From Streptomyces sp. NBC_01463 (GTDB lineage Bacteria > Actinomycetota > Actinomycetes > Streptomycetales > Streptomycetaceae): a stretch of DNA of 64,000 nucleotides. A program made the translations under genes and the position numbers. Positions 38,003 to 46,950 of this stretch are shown in pieces; the first letter of the stretch is position 1, and every line of letters starts with the position of its first letter. The notes under the pieces are model-generated. The model was not told the DNA's origin and did no database searches. It worked only from the letters and a program-made list of their open reading frames with translations. The DNA is taken from the NCBI GenBank assembly GCA_036227345.1, contig CP109468.1, positions 682,001 through 746,000 of the forward strand, written 5' to 3'.

Positions 38003-39004
38003 ATGTTCGTGAATTCTGCATCCGCGTCCGCGCTCTTCTCAGGCCCGTTCGCGCTGGCCACGCTCTCGGCACCGGACGGACCGCCCTTCCCCGCACTCGT
38101 CACGGCGGACGCCCAGGTGCTCGACCTGCGGGCGGTCTTCGGCGACGACGGCCTGTCCATCCGCGGCCTCCTGGAGATCTGGGACACGGCCGCGGCGCGC
38201 GTGGCGGCCCTGGCCGAAGACAGCGGGCCGGAGCGCATGCCGCTGGCGGATTTCCGGGTGCATGCTCCGGTCGAGCCGCGCCAGGTGTTCCAGTCCGGCG
38301 CCAACTACCGGCAGCACGTCATCGATCTGCATGTCGCGCACCGGGACCCGGCCGACGAGCGCTCCGAGGAGGAGCGGCGCGCCGAGGCCGCGGAGATCAT
38401 GGACCGTCGGGCGGCCGAGGACCTGCCCTACGTCTTCACCGGTCTGCCGAGTGCGATCACCGGTCCGTACGACGACGTCGTGCTTCCAGCCTGGGCCGAG
38501 AAGCCCGACTGGGAGCTGGAGCTCGTCGCGGTCATCGGCCGGCCGGCCCACCGGGTGTCCGCGGAAGAGGCCCTCGACCACATCGCCGGCTACACCATCG
38601 CCAACGACCTGACCGACCGGGCCACGGTCTTCCGCCGTGACATGCCGCAGATCGGGACGGACTGGCTGCGCAGCAAGAACGCGCCGGGTTTCACCCCGCT
38701 CGGCCCCTGGATCGTGCCCACCGCGTCGATCGCGGACCCCGGCGACCTGCGTCTCGTGCTGAAGCTGAACGGCGAGACCATGCAGGACGAGTCGACCAAG
38801 GACATGATCTTCGACGTGGCGCGCGTGGTGTCCTACGCCTCGCAGACGGCCCAACTGCTGCCCGGGGACCTGGTCCTGACAGGCTCCCCGGCCGGCAACG
38901 GCATGCACTGGGGCCGGCTGCTGCGCGACGGCGACGTCATGGACGGTTCCGTGACGGGTCTCGGTGTTCAGCGCACCCGCTGTGTCACCGAGGTGTCGTC
39001 GTGA
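38003..39004 (+). CDS. Fumarylacetoacetate hydrolase-family protein (first copy)
   Basis: 333 residues. FAH core: VFQSGANYRQHVIDLH, WELELVAVIGRPAHRVS (acidic metal ligands), GYTIANDLTDRATVFR, KNAPGFTPLGPWIVP, GDLVLTGSPAGNG. The family cleaves C-C bonds in beta-diketo acids or hydrates, isomerises or decarboxylates ring-cleavage products. First gene of the operon, overlapping the next by 4 nt. Substrate unknown. Confidence 0.92.
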   Translation: MFVNSASASALFSGPFALATLSAPDGPPFPALVTADAQVLDLRAVFGDDGLSIRGLLEIWDTAAARVAALAEDSGPERMPLADFRVHAPVEPRQVFQSGANYRQHVIDLHVAHRDPADERSEEERRAEAAEIMDRRAAEDLPYVFTGLPSAITGPYDDVVLPAWAEKPDWELELVAVIGRPAHRVSAEEALDHIAGYTIANDLTDRATVFRRDMPQIGTDWLRSKNAPGFTPLGPWIVPTASIADPGDLRLVLKLNGETMQDESTKDMIFDVARVVSYASQTAQLLPGDLVLTGSPAGNGMHWGRLLRDGDVMDGSVTGLGVQRTRCVTEVSS

Positions 39005-39963
39005 CTCCCGACCGCCACGACCCCGAAGGGTCGATCGCGCGAGCCGCCCGCGCGTACTCCAACTGGGGCCGCTGGGGCGACGACGACGTGCTCGGCACGC
39101 TCAACTTCCTGGACGAGGCGAAGCGGCGCGAAGCGGCCACGCTCGTCCGCCGGGGCGTCAGCTTCTCTCTCGCCCAGAGCTTCGACATGCACGGCCCGCA
39201 GAAGGGCTGGCGGCGGCGCACGAATCCGGTGCACACCATGCTCGACACCGGCACCGACGCGGCCCTCGGGCTGCAGGGCTTCCCGCACGGTCTCGGCGGT
39301 GCCGACGACGTCATAGCGATGCCGTTGCAGTGCTCGACCCAATGGGACGGGCTCGGCCATATCTTCGACCACGGCAAGGCGTGGAACGGCCGGGACGCGG
39401 CGAGGACCGTCACCTCCGAAGGTGACCTGGTCACCGGCATCGAGCACATGGCCCCGCACGTGGCCGGACGCGGCGTGCTCCTGGATGTCGGCCGCACGAC
39501 CGGTGAGGACGGTGAACTCCCCGACGGCTTCGCCATCACCGGGGAACATCTGACAGGAACCGCGGAGGCGCAGGGTGTGGCTGTCGGCCGCGGCGACATC
39601 GTGCTGATTCGTACCGGACAGCTCGCCCGCGCCCGCCGCGACGGCTGGGGCGACTACGCAGGCGGCCCGGCTCCCGGCCTGTCCTTCACTACGGCGGGCT
39701 GGCTGCACGGCACCGAGATCGCCGCGATCGCCACCGATACCTGGGGTTTCGAGGTCCGGCCCAACGAGTTCGACGTCGCGTTCCAGCCGCTGCACCAGGT
39801 CGCCATCCCCAACATCGGCCTTCTGATAGGTGAGATGTGGGACCTGGAGGCACTCGCCGAGGACTGCGCGGCCGACGGCGCGTACGAGTTCCTGCTCACC
39901 GCCGCGCCCCTCCCCATCACCGGCGCGGTCGGCTCCCCCGTCAACCCGATCGCCGTCAAGTAG
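39001..39963 (+). CDS. Cyclase/kynurenine-formamidase-family metal hydrolase
   Basis: 320 residues from GTG 39001, overlapping the FAH stop. It has LGTLNFLDEAKRREAATLVRRG and the family's metal site in CSTQWDGLGHIFDHGKAWNG, then VAGRGVLLDVGR and GDIVLIRTGQ. The PF04199 group hydrolyses amides or lactones, including N-formylkynurenine. In an aromatic pathway it could open a lactone or an amide of a ring-cleavage product. Confidence 0.9.
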   Translation: MTPDRHDPEGSIARAARAYSNWGRWGDDDVLGTLNFLDEAKRREAATLVRRGVSFSLAQSFDMHGPQKGWRRRTNPVHTMLDTGTDAALGLQGFPHGLGGADDVIAMPLQCSTQWDGLGHIFDHGKAWNGRDAARTVTSEGDLVTGIEHMAPHVAGRGVLLDVGRTTGEDGELPDGFAITGEHLTGTAEAQGVAVGRGDIVLIRTGQLARARRDGWGDYAGGPAPGLSFTTAGWLHGTEIAAIATDTWGFEVRPNEFDVAFQPLHQVAIPNIGLLIGEMWDLEALAEDCAADGAYEFLLTAAPLPITGAVGSPVNPIAVK

Positions 39964-39987
39964 ACACAGGAACAAGGGAGTTCCACC

Positions 39988-41118
39988 ATGATTGAAGCCC
40001 CAACGGTCCTGGTGATCGGTGGCGGCGCGGCCGGAAACGCCGTGACGCTCCTCTTGCGGCGTGCCGGAATCGACGTGGACCTGATCGAGGCCAAGGACGA
40101 CTGGAACGCCACCGCCGGCTCCGGCATCACGCTGCAGGGCAACGCCCTGCGGGTGCTGCGCGAACTGGGTGTGTGGGAGCAGGTGAAGGCGTCCGGCCAC
40201 TGCTTCGGCTCGGTCGGCATCACCACCCCCGACGGAACCGTGCTGCACGTGCAGGACGACATCCGCAGCGGCGGCGACGACCTCCCCGCCACCGTCGGCA
40301 TGCAGCGGCCGCGGCTCCAGCGCATCCTGATCGACGCCGTGCGCGCCAGTGGCGCCTCCGTCCGGCTGGGCATCACCGCCGAGATCCTGGACCAGGACGC
40401 AGACGGTGTCCGCGTCCGCTTCAGTGACGGCTCGGAGGGCCGCTACGGCCTGGTGATCGCCGCCGACGGTCTCGGCTCCGCCACCCGTGCGTCCATCGGC
40501 ATCACGGCAAGGCCCGAACCGACCGGCATGGCCATCTGGCGGATCGCCGCCCCGCGCCCGGCCGGAGTGTCCCGTACGGACCTCGCCTACGGCGGTCCGG
40601 CCTACATCGCCGGCTACTGCCCCACCGGCGACAGCACCCTGTACGCCTACGTCGTCGAGGCCAACCGCGACCGTGCCTCGATCCCGCCGGAGTCGTACGC
40701 CGACGAGATGCGCCGGCTGGCCTCCGCCTACGGCGGCTTCTGGCCGGAGATCACCGAGCACATCACCGACCCGGCCGAGGTCAACTACACCTGGTTCGAC
40801 CGGATGCTGGTGGAGGGGTCCTGGCATCGCGGGCGCGTCGTGCTGATCGGTGACGCGGCGCACTGCTGCCCGCCCACGCTCGCCCAGGGTGCCGCCCTGT
40901 CGCTGGAGGACGCGTGGGTCCTCGCACAGTTGCTGACCGGGTCCAAGACGTGGGACGACGCGCTGTTCCGGACGTACTACGAGCGACGGATCACCCGGGT
41001 CCGCCCGGTGGTCGAGGCGTCCGTGCGGATCGGGCAGTGGCAGCTCGACGGAGTACGCGACGCGGACGTACCCGGCCTGATGGGCCGCACCATGATGATG
41101 CTCCGGGAGCTGCCGTGA
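39988..41118 (+). CDS. FAD-dependent aromatic monooxygenase (PHBH/UbiH fold)
   Basis: 376 residues. FAD motif VIGGGAAGNAVTLLLRRAG, second fingerprint GLVIAADGLGSATR and third LIGDAAHCCPPTLAQGAALSLEDA. Such enzymes hydroxylate phenolic or hydroxy-pyridine rings using NAD(P)H and O2. AGGGAG precedes ATG 39988. It should create the ortho-dihydroxy substrate for the dioxygenase downstream. Substrate not predictable. Confidence 0.93.
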   Translation: MIEAPTVLVIGGGAAGNAVTLLLRRAGIDVDLIEAKDDWNATAGSGITLQGNALRVLRELGVWEQVKASGHCFGSVGITTPDGTVLHVQDDIRSGGDDLPATVGMQRPRLQRILIDAVRASGASVRLGITAEILDQDADGVRVRFSDGSEGRYGLVIAADGLGSATRASIGITARPEPTGMAIWRIAAPRPAGVSRTDLAYGGPAYIAGYCPTGDSTLYAYVVEANRDRASIPPESYADEMRRLASAYGGFWPEITEHITDPAEVNYTWFDRMLVEGSWHRGRVVLIGDAAHCCPPTLAQGAALSLEDAWVLAQLLTGSKTWDDALFRTYYERRITRVRPVVEASVRIGQWQLDGVRDADVPGLMGRTMMMLRELP

Positions 41119-42113
41119 CCGCGCCCACCGTCGATGTGCACGCGCACGTCCTCCTCCCGGAGGTCGAGGCGCTGGTGGCCGGTCTGCCCGGCCTGTCCGG
41201 AGCCAGGGAACTCGACGCCCGGCGCAACGGCGCCCAGGCGCTCGCCGTGAGCGGTCCCATGGTGCGTGAACGGATCCCGGCACTGACGGACGCCGCCGTG
41301 CGCCTTGCGGCGATGGACCGTCAGGGCGTCGACGTGCAGCTGGTCAGCCCGTCCCCGTCGCACTACCACTACTGGGCGGACGAGGAGACGGCCGGGAAGG
41401 TCTGCCGGCTGGCCAACGAGGCAACCGCGGCACACTGCGCGGCAGCCCCGGACCGGCTGCGCGGCCTGGGACTCGTACCGCTCCAGCACCCGCACCTGGC
41501 CGTCGAAGCCCTCGACGACGCCCTGGGACGCGGGCTCCTCGGGATCGAGATCTCCAGTCACGCACCGGGGCGCGAGCTGTCCGATCCGGCGTACGAACCC
41601 TTGTGGGCACGGGCGGAGGAGAGCGGCGCGGTGGTGTTCCTGCACCCCTTCGGGTGCACGCTCGACGAGCGCCTGGACCGGTGGTACCTGTCCAACACCG
41701 TCGGCCAGCCCACGGAGAACGCGGTCGCGCTCTCCCACCTCATCTTCTCGGGGGTGCTCGACCGCCACCCGGGACTGAAGGTGATCGCCGCGCACGGCGG
41801 CGGCTATCTGCCCACCCACACCGGACGCTCCGACCACGCCTGGTCCACCCGCCCCGACGCCGGGGCCGGCTGCGCCCGCCTGCCCAGCAGCTATCTCAAG
41901 CAGCTGTACTTCGACTCGCTCGTCCACGACCCGCACGTCCTGCGCGAACTGGTCCGCGTCGCCGGGGCCGGCCGGGTGCTCCTCGGCTCGGACTTCCCCT
42001 TCGACATGGGCAGCGAGGACCCGGTCGGCGCACTGCGCGCCGCACGGCTCACCGATTCCGATTTCCACGCCGTCCGGGGCGGCAACGCCGCCGCCCTCCT
42101 CCGGAAGGACTGA
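41115..42113 (+). CDS. Amidohydrolase-2 family decarboxylase/hydrolase (ACMSD-like)
   Basis: 332 residues from GTG 41115 (GTGA overlap). Metal-binding VDVHAHVLLPE at the N-terminus, VFLHPFG, VIAAHGGGYLPTHTGR and LLGSDFPFDMG at the strand positions expected for PF04909. Members decarboxylate 2-amino-3-carboxymuconate semialdehyde or hydroxybenzoates. A ring-carboxylate or muconate-type step in this pathway is likely. Confidence 0.9.
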   Translation: MTAPTVDVHAHVLLPEVEALVAGLPGLSGARELDARRNGAQALAVSGPMVRERIPALTDAAVRLAAMDRQGVDVQLVSPSPSHYHYWADEETAGKVCRLANEATAAHCAAAPDRLRGLGLVPLQHPHLAVEALDDALGRGLLGIEISSHAPGRELSDPAYEPLWARAEESGAVVFLHPFGCTLDERLDRWYLSNTVGQPTENAVALSHLIFSGVLDRHPGLKVIAAHGGGYLPTHTGRSDHAWSTRPDAGAGCARLPSSYLKQLYFDSLVHDPHVLRELVRVAGAGRVLLGSDFPFDMGSEDPVGALRAARLTDSDFHAVRGGNAAALLRKD

Positions 42114-42116
42114 CCC

Positions 42117-43049
42117 ATGCGCCTGCTCACTCATCTGCGCCATGTGGACCTGGCCGTACCCGACTACGACAAGCAGCTCGACTTCTACGCCGGAGTGTGG
42201 GGACTGACCAAGGTCGCCGAGGACTCCGGGATCTCGTTCCTCGCCGCCGAGGGCTCACCCGAGAGTTACGTCGTACGGCTGCGCAGGGCCGAGGAGAAGC
42301 GTCTCGACCTCGTCTCGTACGGTGCCGCGAACCCGGCCGACGTGGACACCCTCGCCGAGCGGCTGCTGGCCGGGGGCGTGGAACTCATCACCCGGCCCGG
42401 GAAGGTGGACACCCCGGGCGGCGGGTACGGCTTCCGCTTCTTCGACGTCGACGGACGCACCATCGAGGTCTCCGCCGACGTCGAGGTACGACAGCACCGC
42501 CGGATCGAGGAGAAGGAGGCGATCCCGGTCAAGCTGTCCCACGTCGTCGTCAACTCCCCCGATCTCAACCGCACGCGCGAGTGGTACGAGCGCCACCTCG
42601 GCTTCGCCCTCTCCGACACCCTCAGCTCACCGCACATGGGCGAGGTCATGCACTTCATGCGGATCAGCAACCAGCACCACTCGATGGCCATCGCCCAGGG
42701 CCCGCACACCGCCCTGCACCACGTCTCCTTCGAGATGCGCGGCATCGACGAGTACATGCGGGGCTCCGGCCGGGTCATGCGAGCCGGCTTCAAGAAGATC
42801 TGGGGCCCCGGCCGCCACATGGCGGGCGACAACACGTTCACGTACTTCCTCGACCCGCACGGCAACACCGTCGAATACACCACCGAGCTGGAGAACCTCG
42901 ACGAGGACACCTGGCACCCGCACGTCTACGACTTCTCCAAGCCCGAAGTCACCGACCAGTGGGGCACCGCCAACGCGATGAACGAGATCGTCGCCAAGGA
43001 GTCGTTCAACGACCCCGACCGCGGCGTGTTCGTCGCCCCGCCCGTCTGA
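42117..43049 (+). CDS. Type I extradiol ring-cleavage dioxygenase (VOC family)
   Basis: 310 residues with two VOC modules. The C-terminal module carries the metal triad: His in KLSHVVVNSPD, His in ALHHVSFEMRG and Glu in GNTVEYTTELE. The N-terminal module is a degenerate repeat. It cleaves a catechol-type ring next to the diol (meta cleavage) using Fe(II) and O2. It starts 3 nt after the amidohydrolase stop. Distinct enough from XylE/BphC in reading that I cannot name the substrate. Confidence 0.92.
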   Translation: MRLLTHLRHVDLAVPDYDKQLDFYAGVWGLTKVAEDSGISFLAAEGSPESYVVRLRRAEEKRLDLVSYGAANPADVDTLAERLLAGGVELITRPGKVDTPGGGYGFRFFDVDGRTIEVSADVEVRQHRRIEEKEAIPVKLSHVVVNSPDLNRTREWYERHLGFALSDTLSSPHMGEVMHFMRISNQHHSMAIAQGPHTALHHVSFEMRGIDEYMRGSGRVMRAGFKKIWGPGRHMAGDNTFTYFLDPHGNTVEYTTELENLDEDTWHPHVYDFSKPEVTDQWGTANAMNEIVAKESFNDPDRGVFVAPPV

Positions 43050-43163
43050 TCGGCCGAACCCGGGGCACGGCGGCACAGCCCCTGCCCAACGCACCCCGCC
43101 GTGCCCCGGGAACACCCCTCCCCCGTCCCCTCTCCCCTGACCCCACTTCGCTGGAGCCGCACC

Positions 43164-44135
43164 ATGCGCTTCGCCGCTTACGACAGTCCGCACGGCCACC
43201 GGGTGGCCGTCGTGGAAGAGGACGGCACACTCTTCCCCCTGCCCGGCGTCATGTCTCTGACCGCGCTGCTCGCGGAGACCGACGGGCTGCCCGGCCTGCT
43301 CGCCGCAGGCGCGGCGGTACTCGATGTGCCTGCCGGGCCCCATGTGTCCCAGGTACGGCCGCTGTCCCCTCTCCAGCCCACCTCGGTACGCGACTTCGTC
43401 ACCTTCGAGGAGCACGTCGAAGGCGTGCGCCGATCGATCGATGGCGTCACCGGGGTGCCCGACGAGTGGTATGCGGCACCGACCTTCTACTTCACCAATC
43501 CGCACGCGATCTACGGACCCCGGGACGGGATCCCGGTGCCGCCCGGCTCCGCAGTTCTCGACTTCGAACTCGAAGTGGGAGCCGTCATCGGCCGCGAAGG
43601 CCGCGACCTCACACCGGAACGGGCCCGCGACCACATCGTGGGCTACACCGTCTTCAACGACTGGTCCGCACGCGATCTCCAGTCCGCCGAGATGAAGGTC
43701 GGCCTCGGCCCGTGCAAGGGCAAGGACACCGCCACCACCCTCGGCCCCTACCTCGTGACGGCCGACGAACTGGAGCCCCACCGCGACGCCGAAGGCTTCC
43801 TGCGGCTCGCCCTCACCGCCAAGGTCAACGGGGAGACCGTCGGCGAGGACCTGCTCTCCAACATGAGCTGGACCTTCGAGGAGATGACCGCCTACGCCTC
43901 CCGCGGCACCCGCGTCGTACCGGGCGACGTCCTCGGCTCGGGCACCTGCGGCAACGGCGGCTGCCTCGCCGAACTCTGGGGCCTGCGCGGCGAGCAGACC
44001 CCACCCCCGTTGCGGCCCGGTGACACCGTGAGCCTGACCGTCGAGGGCATCGGCACGCTCACCAACACCGTGGTCCCCGGTGCGGAACGCCTCCCGCTGC
44101 CCGCCGGCCGGCGCCGCAACCGGGAGCGTCCGTGA
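43164..44135 (+). CDS. Fumarylacetoacetate hydrolase-family protein (second copy)
   Basis: 323 residues. RDFVTFEEHVEGVRRSI, FYFTNPHAIYGP, LDFELEVGAVIGREGRDL, GYTVFNDWSARDLQ, GPCKGKDTATTLGPYLV, GDVLGSGTCGNGGCLAELWG. Closer to the true FAH/2-hydroxyhepta-2,4-diene-1,7-dioate isomerase side of the family than the first copy. The GGAG site lies 8 nt before ATG 43164. It likely acts on the ring-cleavage product of the dioxygenase. Overlaps the SDR remnant start by 4 nt. Confidence 0.92.
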   Translation: MRFAAYDSPHGHRVAVVEEDGTLFPLPGVMSLTALLAETDGLPGLLAAGAAVLDVPAGPHVSQVRPLSPLQPTSVRDFVTFEEHVEGVRRSIDGVTGVPDEWYAAPTFYFTNPHAIYGPRDGIPVPPGSAVLDFELEVGAVIGREGRDLTPERARDHIVGYTVFNDWSARDLQSAEMKVGLGPCKGKDTATTLGPYLVTADELEPHRDAEGFLRLALTAKVNGETVGEDLLSNMSWTFEEMTAYASRGTRVVPGDVLGSGTCGNGGCLAELWGLRGEQTPPPLRPGDTVSLTVEGIGTLTNTVVPGAERLPLPAGRRRNRERP

Positions 44136-44372
44136 CCACCCGTCCCCCGACGGGACTGCTCGGCAAGGTGATCGTCGTCACCGGCGCTGCCCGTGGTCAG
44201 GGCGCCGCCGAGGCCGCAGCCCTGGCCCGCGAGGGCGGCCACGTCATCGCCACGGCTGTCGACCCCGGGGAGAGCTGCCGCGATCTGGACGTCACCAGCG
44301 AGAAGAACTGGGCCGGTCGCGTACACGACGAGCAAGTGGGCACTGCGAGGCCTCTCGAAGGCCGCACGCTGA
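44132..44372 (+). pseudogene. Decayed short-chain dehydrogenase
   Basis: Begins in frame as an SDR (GTG 44132, GTGA overlap with the FAH gene): KVIVVTGAARGQGAAEAAAL and DVTSEKNWAGR, about 62 residues. Then, in another frame from 44322, it continues as YTTSKWALRGLSKAA, the catalytic Tyr-x3-Lys helix, and stops at 44370-44372. About 90 residues between the NAD-binding part and the active site are gone and the frame is broken. The C-terminal third is also lost. It was probably the last enzyme of the ring-cleavage operon. Confidence 0.8.
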
Positions 44373-44401
44373 GCTCGGCCCCCGCGGTATCCGTGCAGGC
44401 C

Positions 44402-45955
44402 TCAGGACATGCTGCCCCGGCACACCGTCCCCGGGGCCGGCGTGCGGCCTGTCCGGAGGTAGCGGTCGACCGTCTCGGTGACGCAGCGGTTCTGCGGGTA
44501 CGTACCGTGGCCCTCCTCCTCGGCGGTCAGGAGCACGCCGACGCCGTCCCCCAGGGCGCGGACCATGTGGCGGGCGCCGGGGTAGGGGGTCGTCGGATCG
44601 CCGGTGCCGCCGACCACCAGGACGGGGGCCGCACCGTCGGCCTTCACCTGGGGCGTGGCGCGCTCGCCGTCGAACGGCCAGTTGTAACAGAGGTAGACGC
44701 CGGTGGACCAGGCCGCGCCGAAGACGGGTGAGGCGGCTTCGATGCGGGCCACGTCCCTGTCGATGTCTTCGAAACCGGGGCGCAGGCTGGAGTCCGCGCA
44801 GGTGATCGCGGTCCGGGCGGCGCGGCTGTTGTCGCCCGGAGCCTCTGCCCGGTCGGCGGAGCCGATGTCCTCCGCGCCCTCACTCAGGGGACGGCCGTCG
44901 TTGTGGTCGATCAGCGCCGTGAGCGCCTTGGCGAGCGGTGGCCAGCCGTCTGTGCCGAGGTCGAGATGGCCGCTGACGGCGTACGCGAGTCCGTCGGCGT
45001 CGAGCTTCCTGCCGCCGCCGGCCGGGGCGGGCTTCTTCTCCAGGCGGTCGGCCAGGCTCGCCATGCGCCGCGCGGCCTCCTCGGGCCCGTCGCCGGTCGG
45101 GCAGTTGCGGATACGGGACGCGCAGTGCGCGGCGAACCGGTCGAACGCCGCCTGGACCGCCTTGACCTGCGACACCCGCTCCTCGTCGAGGTTCTCGGTC
45201 GGATCGACGGACGCTTCGAGGACGAGCCGCCCGACGTGCGACGGGTACAGGTGGGCGTAGACCGCGCCGAGCGACGTTCCGTACGAGACACCGAAGTAGT
45301 TCAGCCGCTTGTCGCCGAGGAGGTAGCGCATCAGGTCGAGGTCGCGCGCGGTGTGCGAGGTGCCGATGTACGGGAGGAGCGCCCCGGAGTGCCGGGCGCA
45401 GGCGTCGGCCCCGTCGTAGCCGGTGTCCTCCGCGGTCTTCCCGCAGCGCACGGGGATGGTCGCGCCGACGCCGCGCGGGTCGAAGGAGACCAGGTCGTAG
45501 CGGTCGAGGAGCGGCTTGTACTGGTTGAGGAACTGGGGCAGTCCGCTCACGCCGGACACGCCGGGGCCGCCGAAGTTGAGGACGAGCGAGCCGATGCGCC
45601 GGGAGTTCGGACCGGTGGCCTTGCGGCGGATCAGGGCGACGTCGATCGTCCTGCCGTCCGGTTTCCGGTAGTCGAGCGGGGCCTTCATGACGGCGCAGTC
45701 GTAACCCGTGCGCGCCGTGGACGGCGAGGTGCAGCGGGACCAGCGGAGGTGCTGGCCGGTGGTGAGCGCGGCGGGCAGACCGCCGGGCGGGTTGTTCGCG
45801 GTGAACTCCGTGCGCGGCTCCGCACTCCGGCCGGGAGCGTCGTGCTGGAGCCAGGCACCGACCGCCCCTGCCGCGGCGAGGAGGACCCCGGCGATGATGA
45901 TGGCACCTCCCGAGAGGCCCGGTCTGCGGCTTCGTATCGGATGTGCGTCACTCAT
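44402..45955 (-). CDS. Membrane-anchored or secreted TAP-type alpha/beta-hydrolase (tripeptidyl aminopeptidase family)
   Basis: 517 residues from ATG 45955 (in-frame upstream codons rejected). One N-terminal hydrophobic segment (about 15-37) anchors or exports it. Then FGGPGVSGVSGLPQFL (oxyanion region), YDLVSFDPRGVGAT, nucleophile GVSYGTSLGAVYA and the TAP C-terminal domain with GGTGDPTTPYPGA (Asp) and EEEGHGTYPQN (His). Cysteines suggest disulfides. Cleaves N-terminal peptides or related esters outside the cell. Convergent with the SDR remnant. Confidence 0.92.
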   Translation of the reverse strand: MSDAHPIRSRRPGLSGGAIIIAGVLLAAAGAVGAWLQHDAPGRSAEPRTEFTANNPPGGLPAALTTGQHLRWSRCTSPSTARTGYDCAVMKAPLDYRKPDGRTIDVALIRRKATGPNSRRIGSLVLNFGGPGVSGVSGLPQFLNQYKPLLDRYDLVSFDPRGVGATIPVRCGKTAEDTGYDGADACARHSGALLPYIGTSHTARDLDLMRYLLGDKRLNYFGVSYGTSLGAVYAHLYPSHVGRLVLEASVDPTENLDEERVSQVKAVQAAFDRFAAHCASRIRNCPTGDGPEEAARRMASLADRLEKKPAPAGGGRKLDADGLAYAVSGHLDLGTDGWPPLAKALTALIDHNDGRPLSEGAEDIGSADRAEAPGDNSRAARTAITCADSSLRPGFEDIDRDVARIEAASPVFGAAWSTGVYLCYNWPFDGERATPQVKADGAAPVLVVGGTGDPTTPYPGARHMVRALGDGVGVLLTAEEEGHGTYPQNRCVTETVDRYLRTGRTPAPGTVCRGSMS

Positions 45956-46322
45956 CGAATTCCCCGCGCTCCCGCCCCTGGACGCCTGGCCCGTGCCGGC
46001 GTACCCGTACTCGTACTTCACGTCGTACTCGTGATCGTCCGATCGTCGAATGAGTGCAGAGTACAAGCCGGCCCCGCCCGCCCCGGCTTCCCGGGCAGGA
46101 CGCCGGTTCTCGCCCCCGGCGCTACACGGTGTCCGAGCGAGCCCGAGTGAGACGGATCATGGTGCGGTAAGTAACGCTCCAGCTAATGTTCGCCCCCACC
46201 CCGGGCAACCGCTCAAGATCTGGCCGGGCACCGGGGCAGCCCGGAATCGGTCTGCCCACGTCCTCCGCCGAAGCCCGCACCGGCCGTTCACTCCGGCTCA
46301 CAGGAACAGGTCCCGCGGGCAG
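45956..46322. other. Intergenic stretch upstream of the TAP-type hydrolase
   Basis: 367 bp between two minus-strand genes. I see no supported gene. AT-rich patches near 46022-46040 and 46165-46180 could hold the hydrolase promoter, but no clear -10/-35 pair stands out. Confidence 0.4.
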
Positions 46323-46739
46323 TCAGCCGGCGGGTGCGAACAGCTCCAGGGCGATGTCATCGGGGTCCCGGAACTCCAGGATGTACCCGGCCCCGATGTC
46401 CTTGATCTCCTCGTGCGGGACCCCGAGCTCGTCGAGCCGACGTACCGCGGCCTCCAGGTCGGCTCGGCCGTCCACGCCGAAACTGACGTGGTCGAGGCCC
46501 ACCCGGTCCTCGTCGAAGCGGTCCGTGGCGACCGGTCGCAGGCCGAAGAGCGAGTCCCCGAGCCGGTAGATCACTCCCCCGAAGAGGAAGGAGAGCTGTT
46601 CGCGGGTCTCCTCGTCCGCGTCGGGCGGAAGGTCGAAGGCCACCGGGAGACCCAGGACCGCGTCGTAGAAGGCACGGGAGCGGTCGATGTCCGTCACCGT
46701 AAGTCGCACATGAGCGTAGCCGCGGGGCTGGATCGTCAT
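46323..46739 (-). CDS. Glyoxalase/VOC-family protein
   Basis: 138 residues from ATG 46739. VOC pattern: YAHVRLTVTDIDRSRAFYDAVLG, VGLDHVSFGVD and LEFRDPDDIALELFAPA, with one His and two Glu positions plausible for a metal site. Single gene, divergent from the hypX upstream region. Function unknown; the family includes lyases, dioxygenases and antibiotic-binding proteins. Confidence 0.85.
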   Translation of the reverse strand: MTIQPRGYAHVRLTVTDIDRSRAFYDAVLGLPVAFDLPPDADEETREQLSFLFGGVIYRLGDSLFGLRPVATDRFDEDRVGLDHVSFGVDGRADLEAAVRRLDELGVPHEEIKDIGAGYILEFRDPDDIALELFAPAG

Positions 46740-46950
46740 GCCCTCATCCTGCACCCTGGCCTGCCCGGGGCTCCGTACCCGCCGCCCCGTGTCCGCGCCC
46801 GTCGCGGATCAGGTGCCGGCGGTCCGCCTCCGCCATCCGCTGCGTGCGCTTTCGAGTGAAGTCCCAGCGTGTTCCGGCCGATTCCGTCCCGGCGAGCAAC
46901 AATTTGCGTTCACGCTCGATCGGGACGACCGCAGCCTCCGGGAGATCGCC

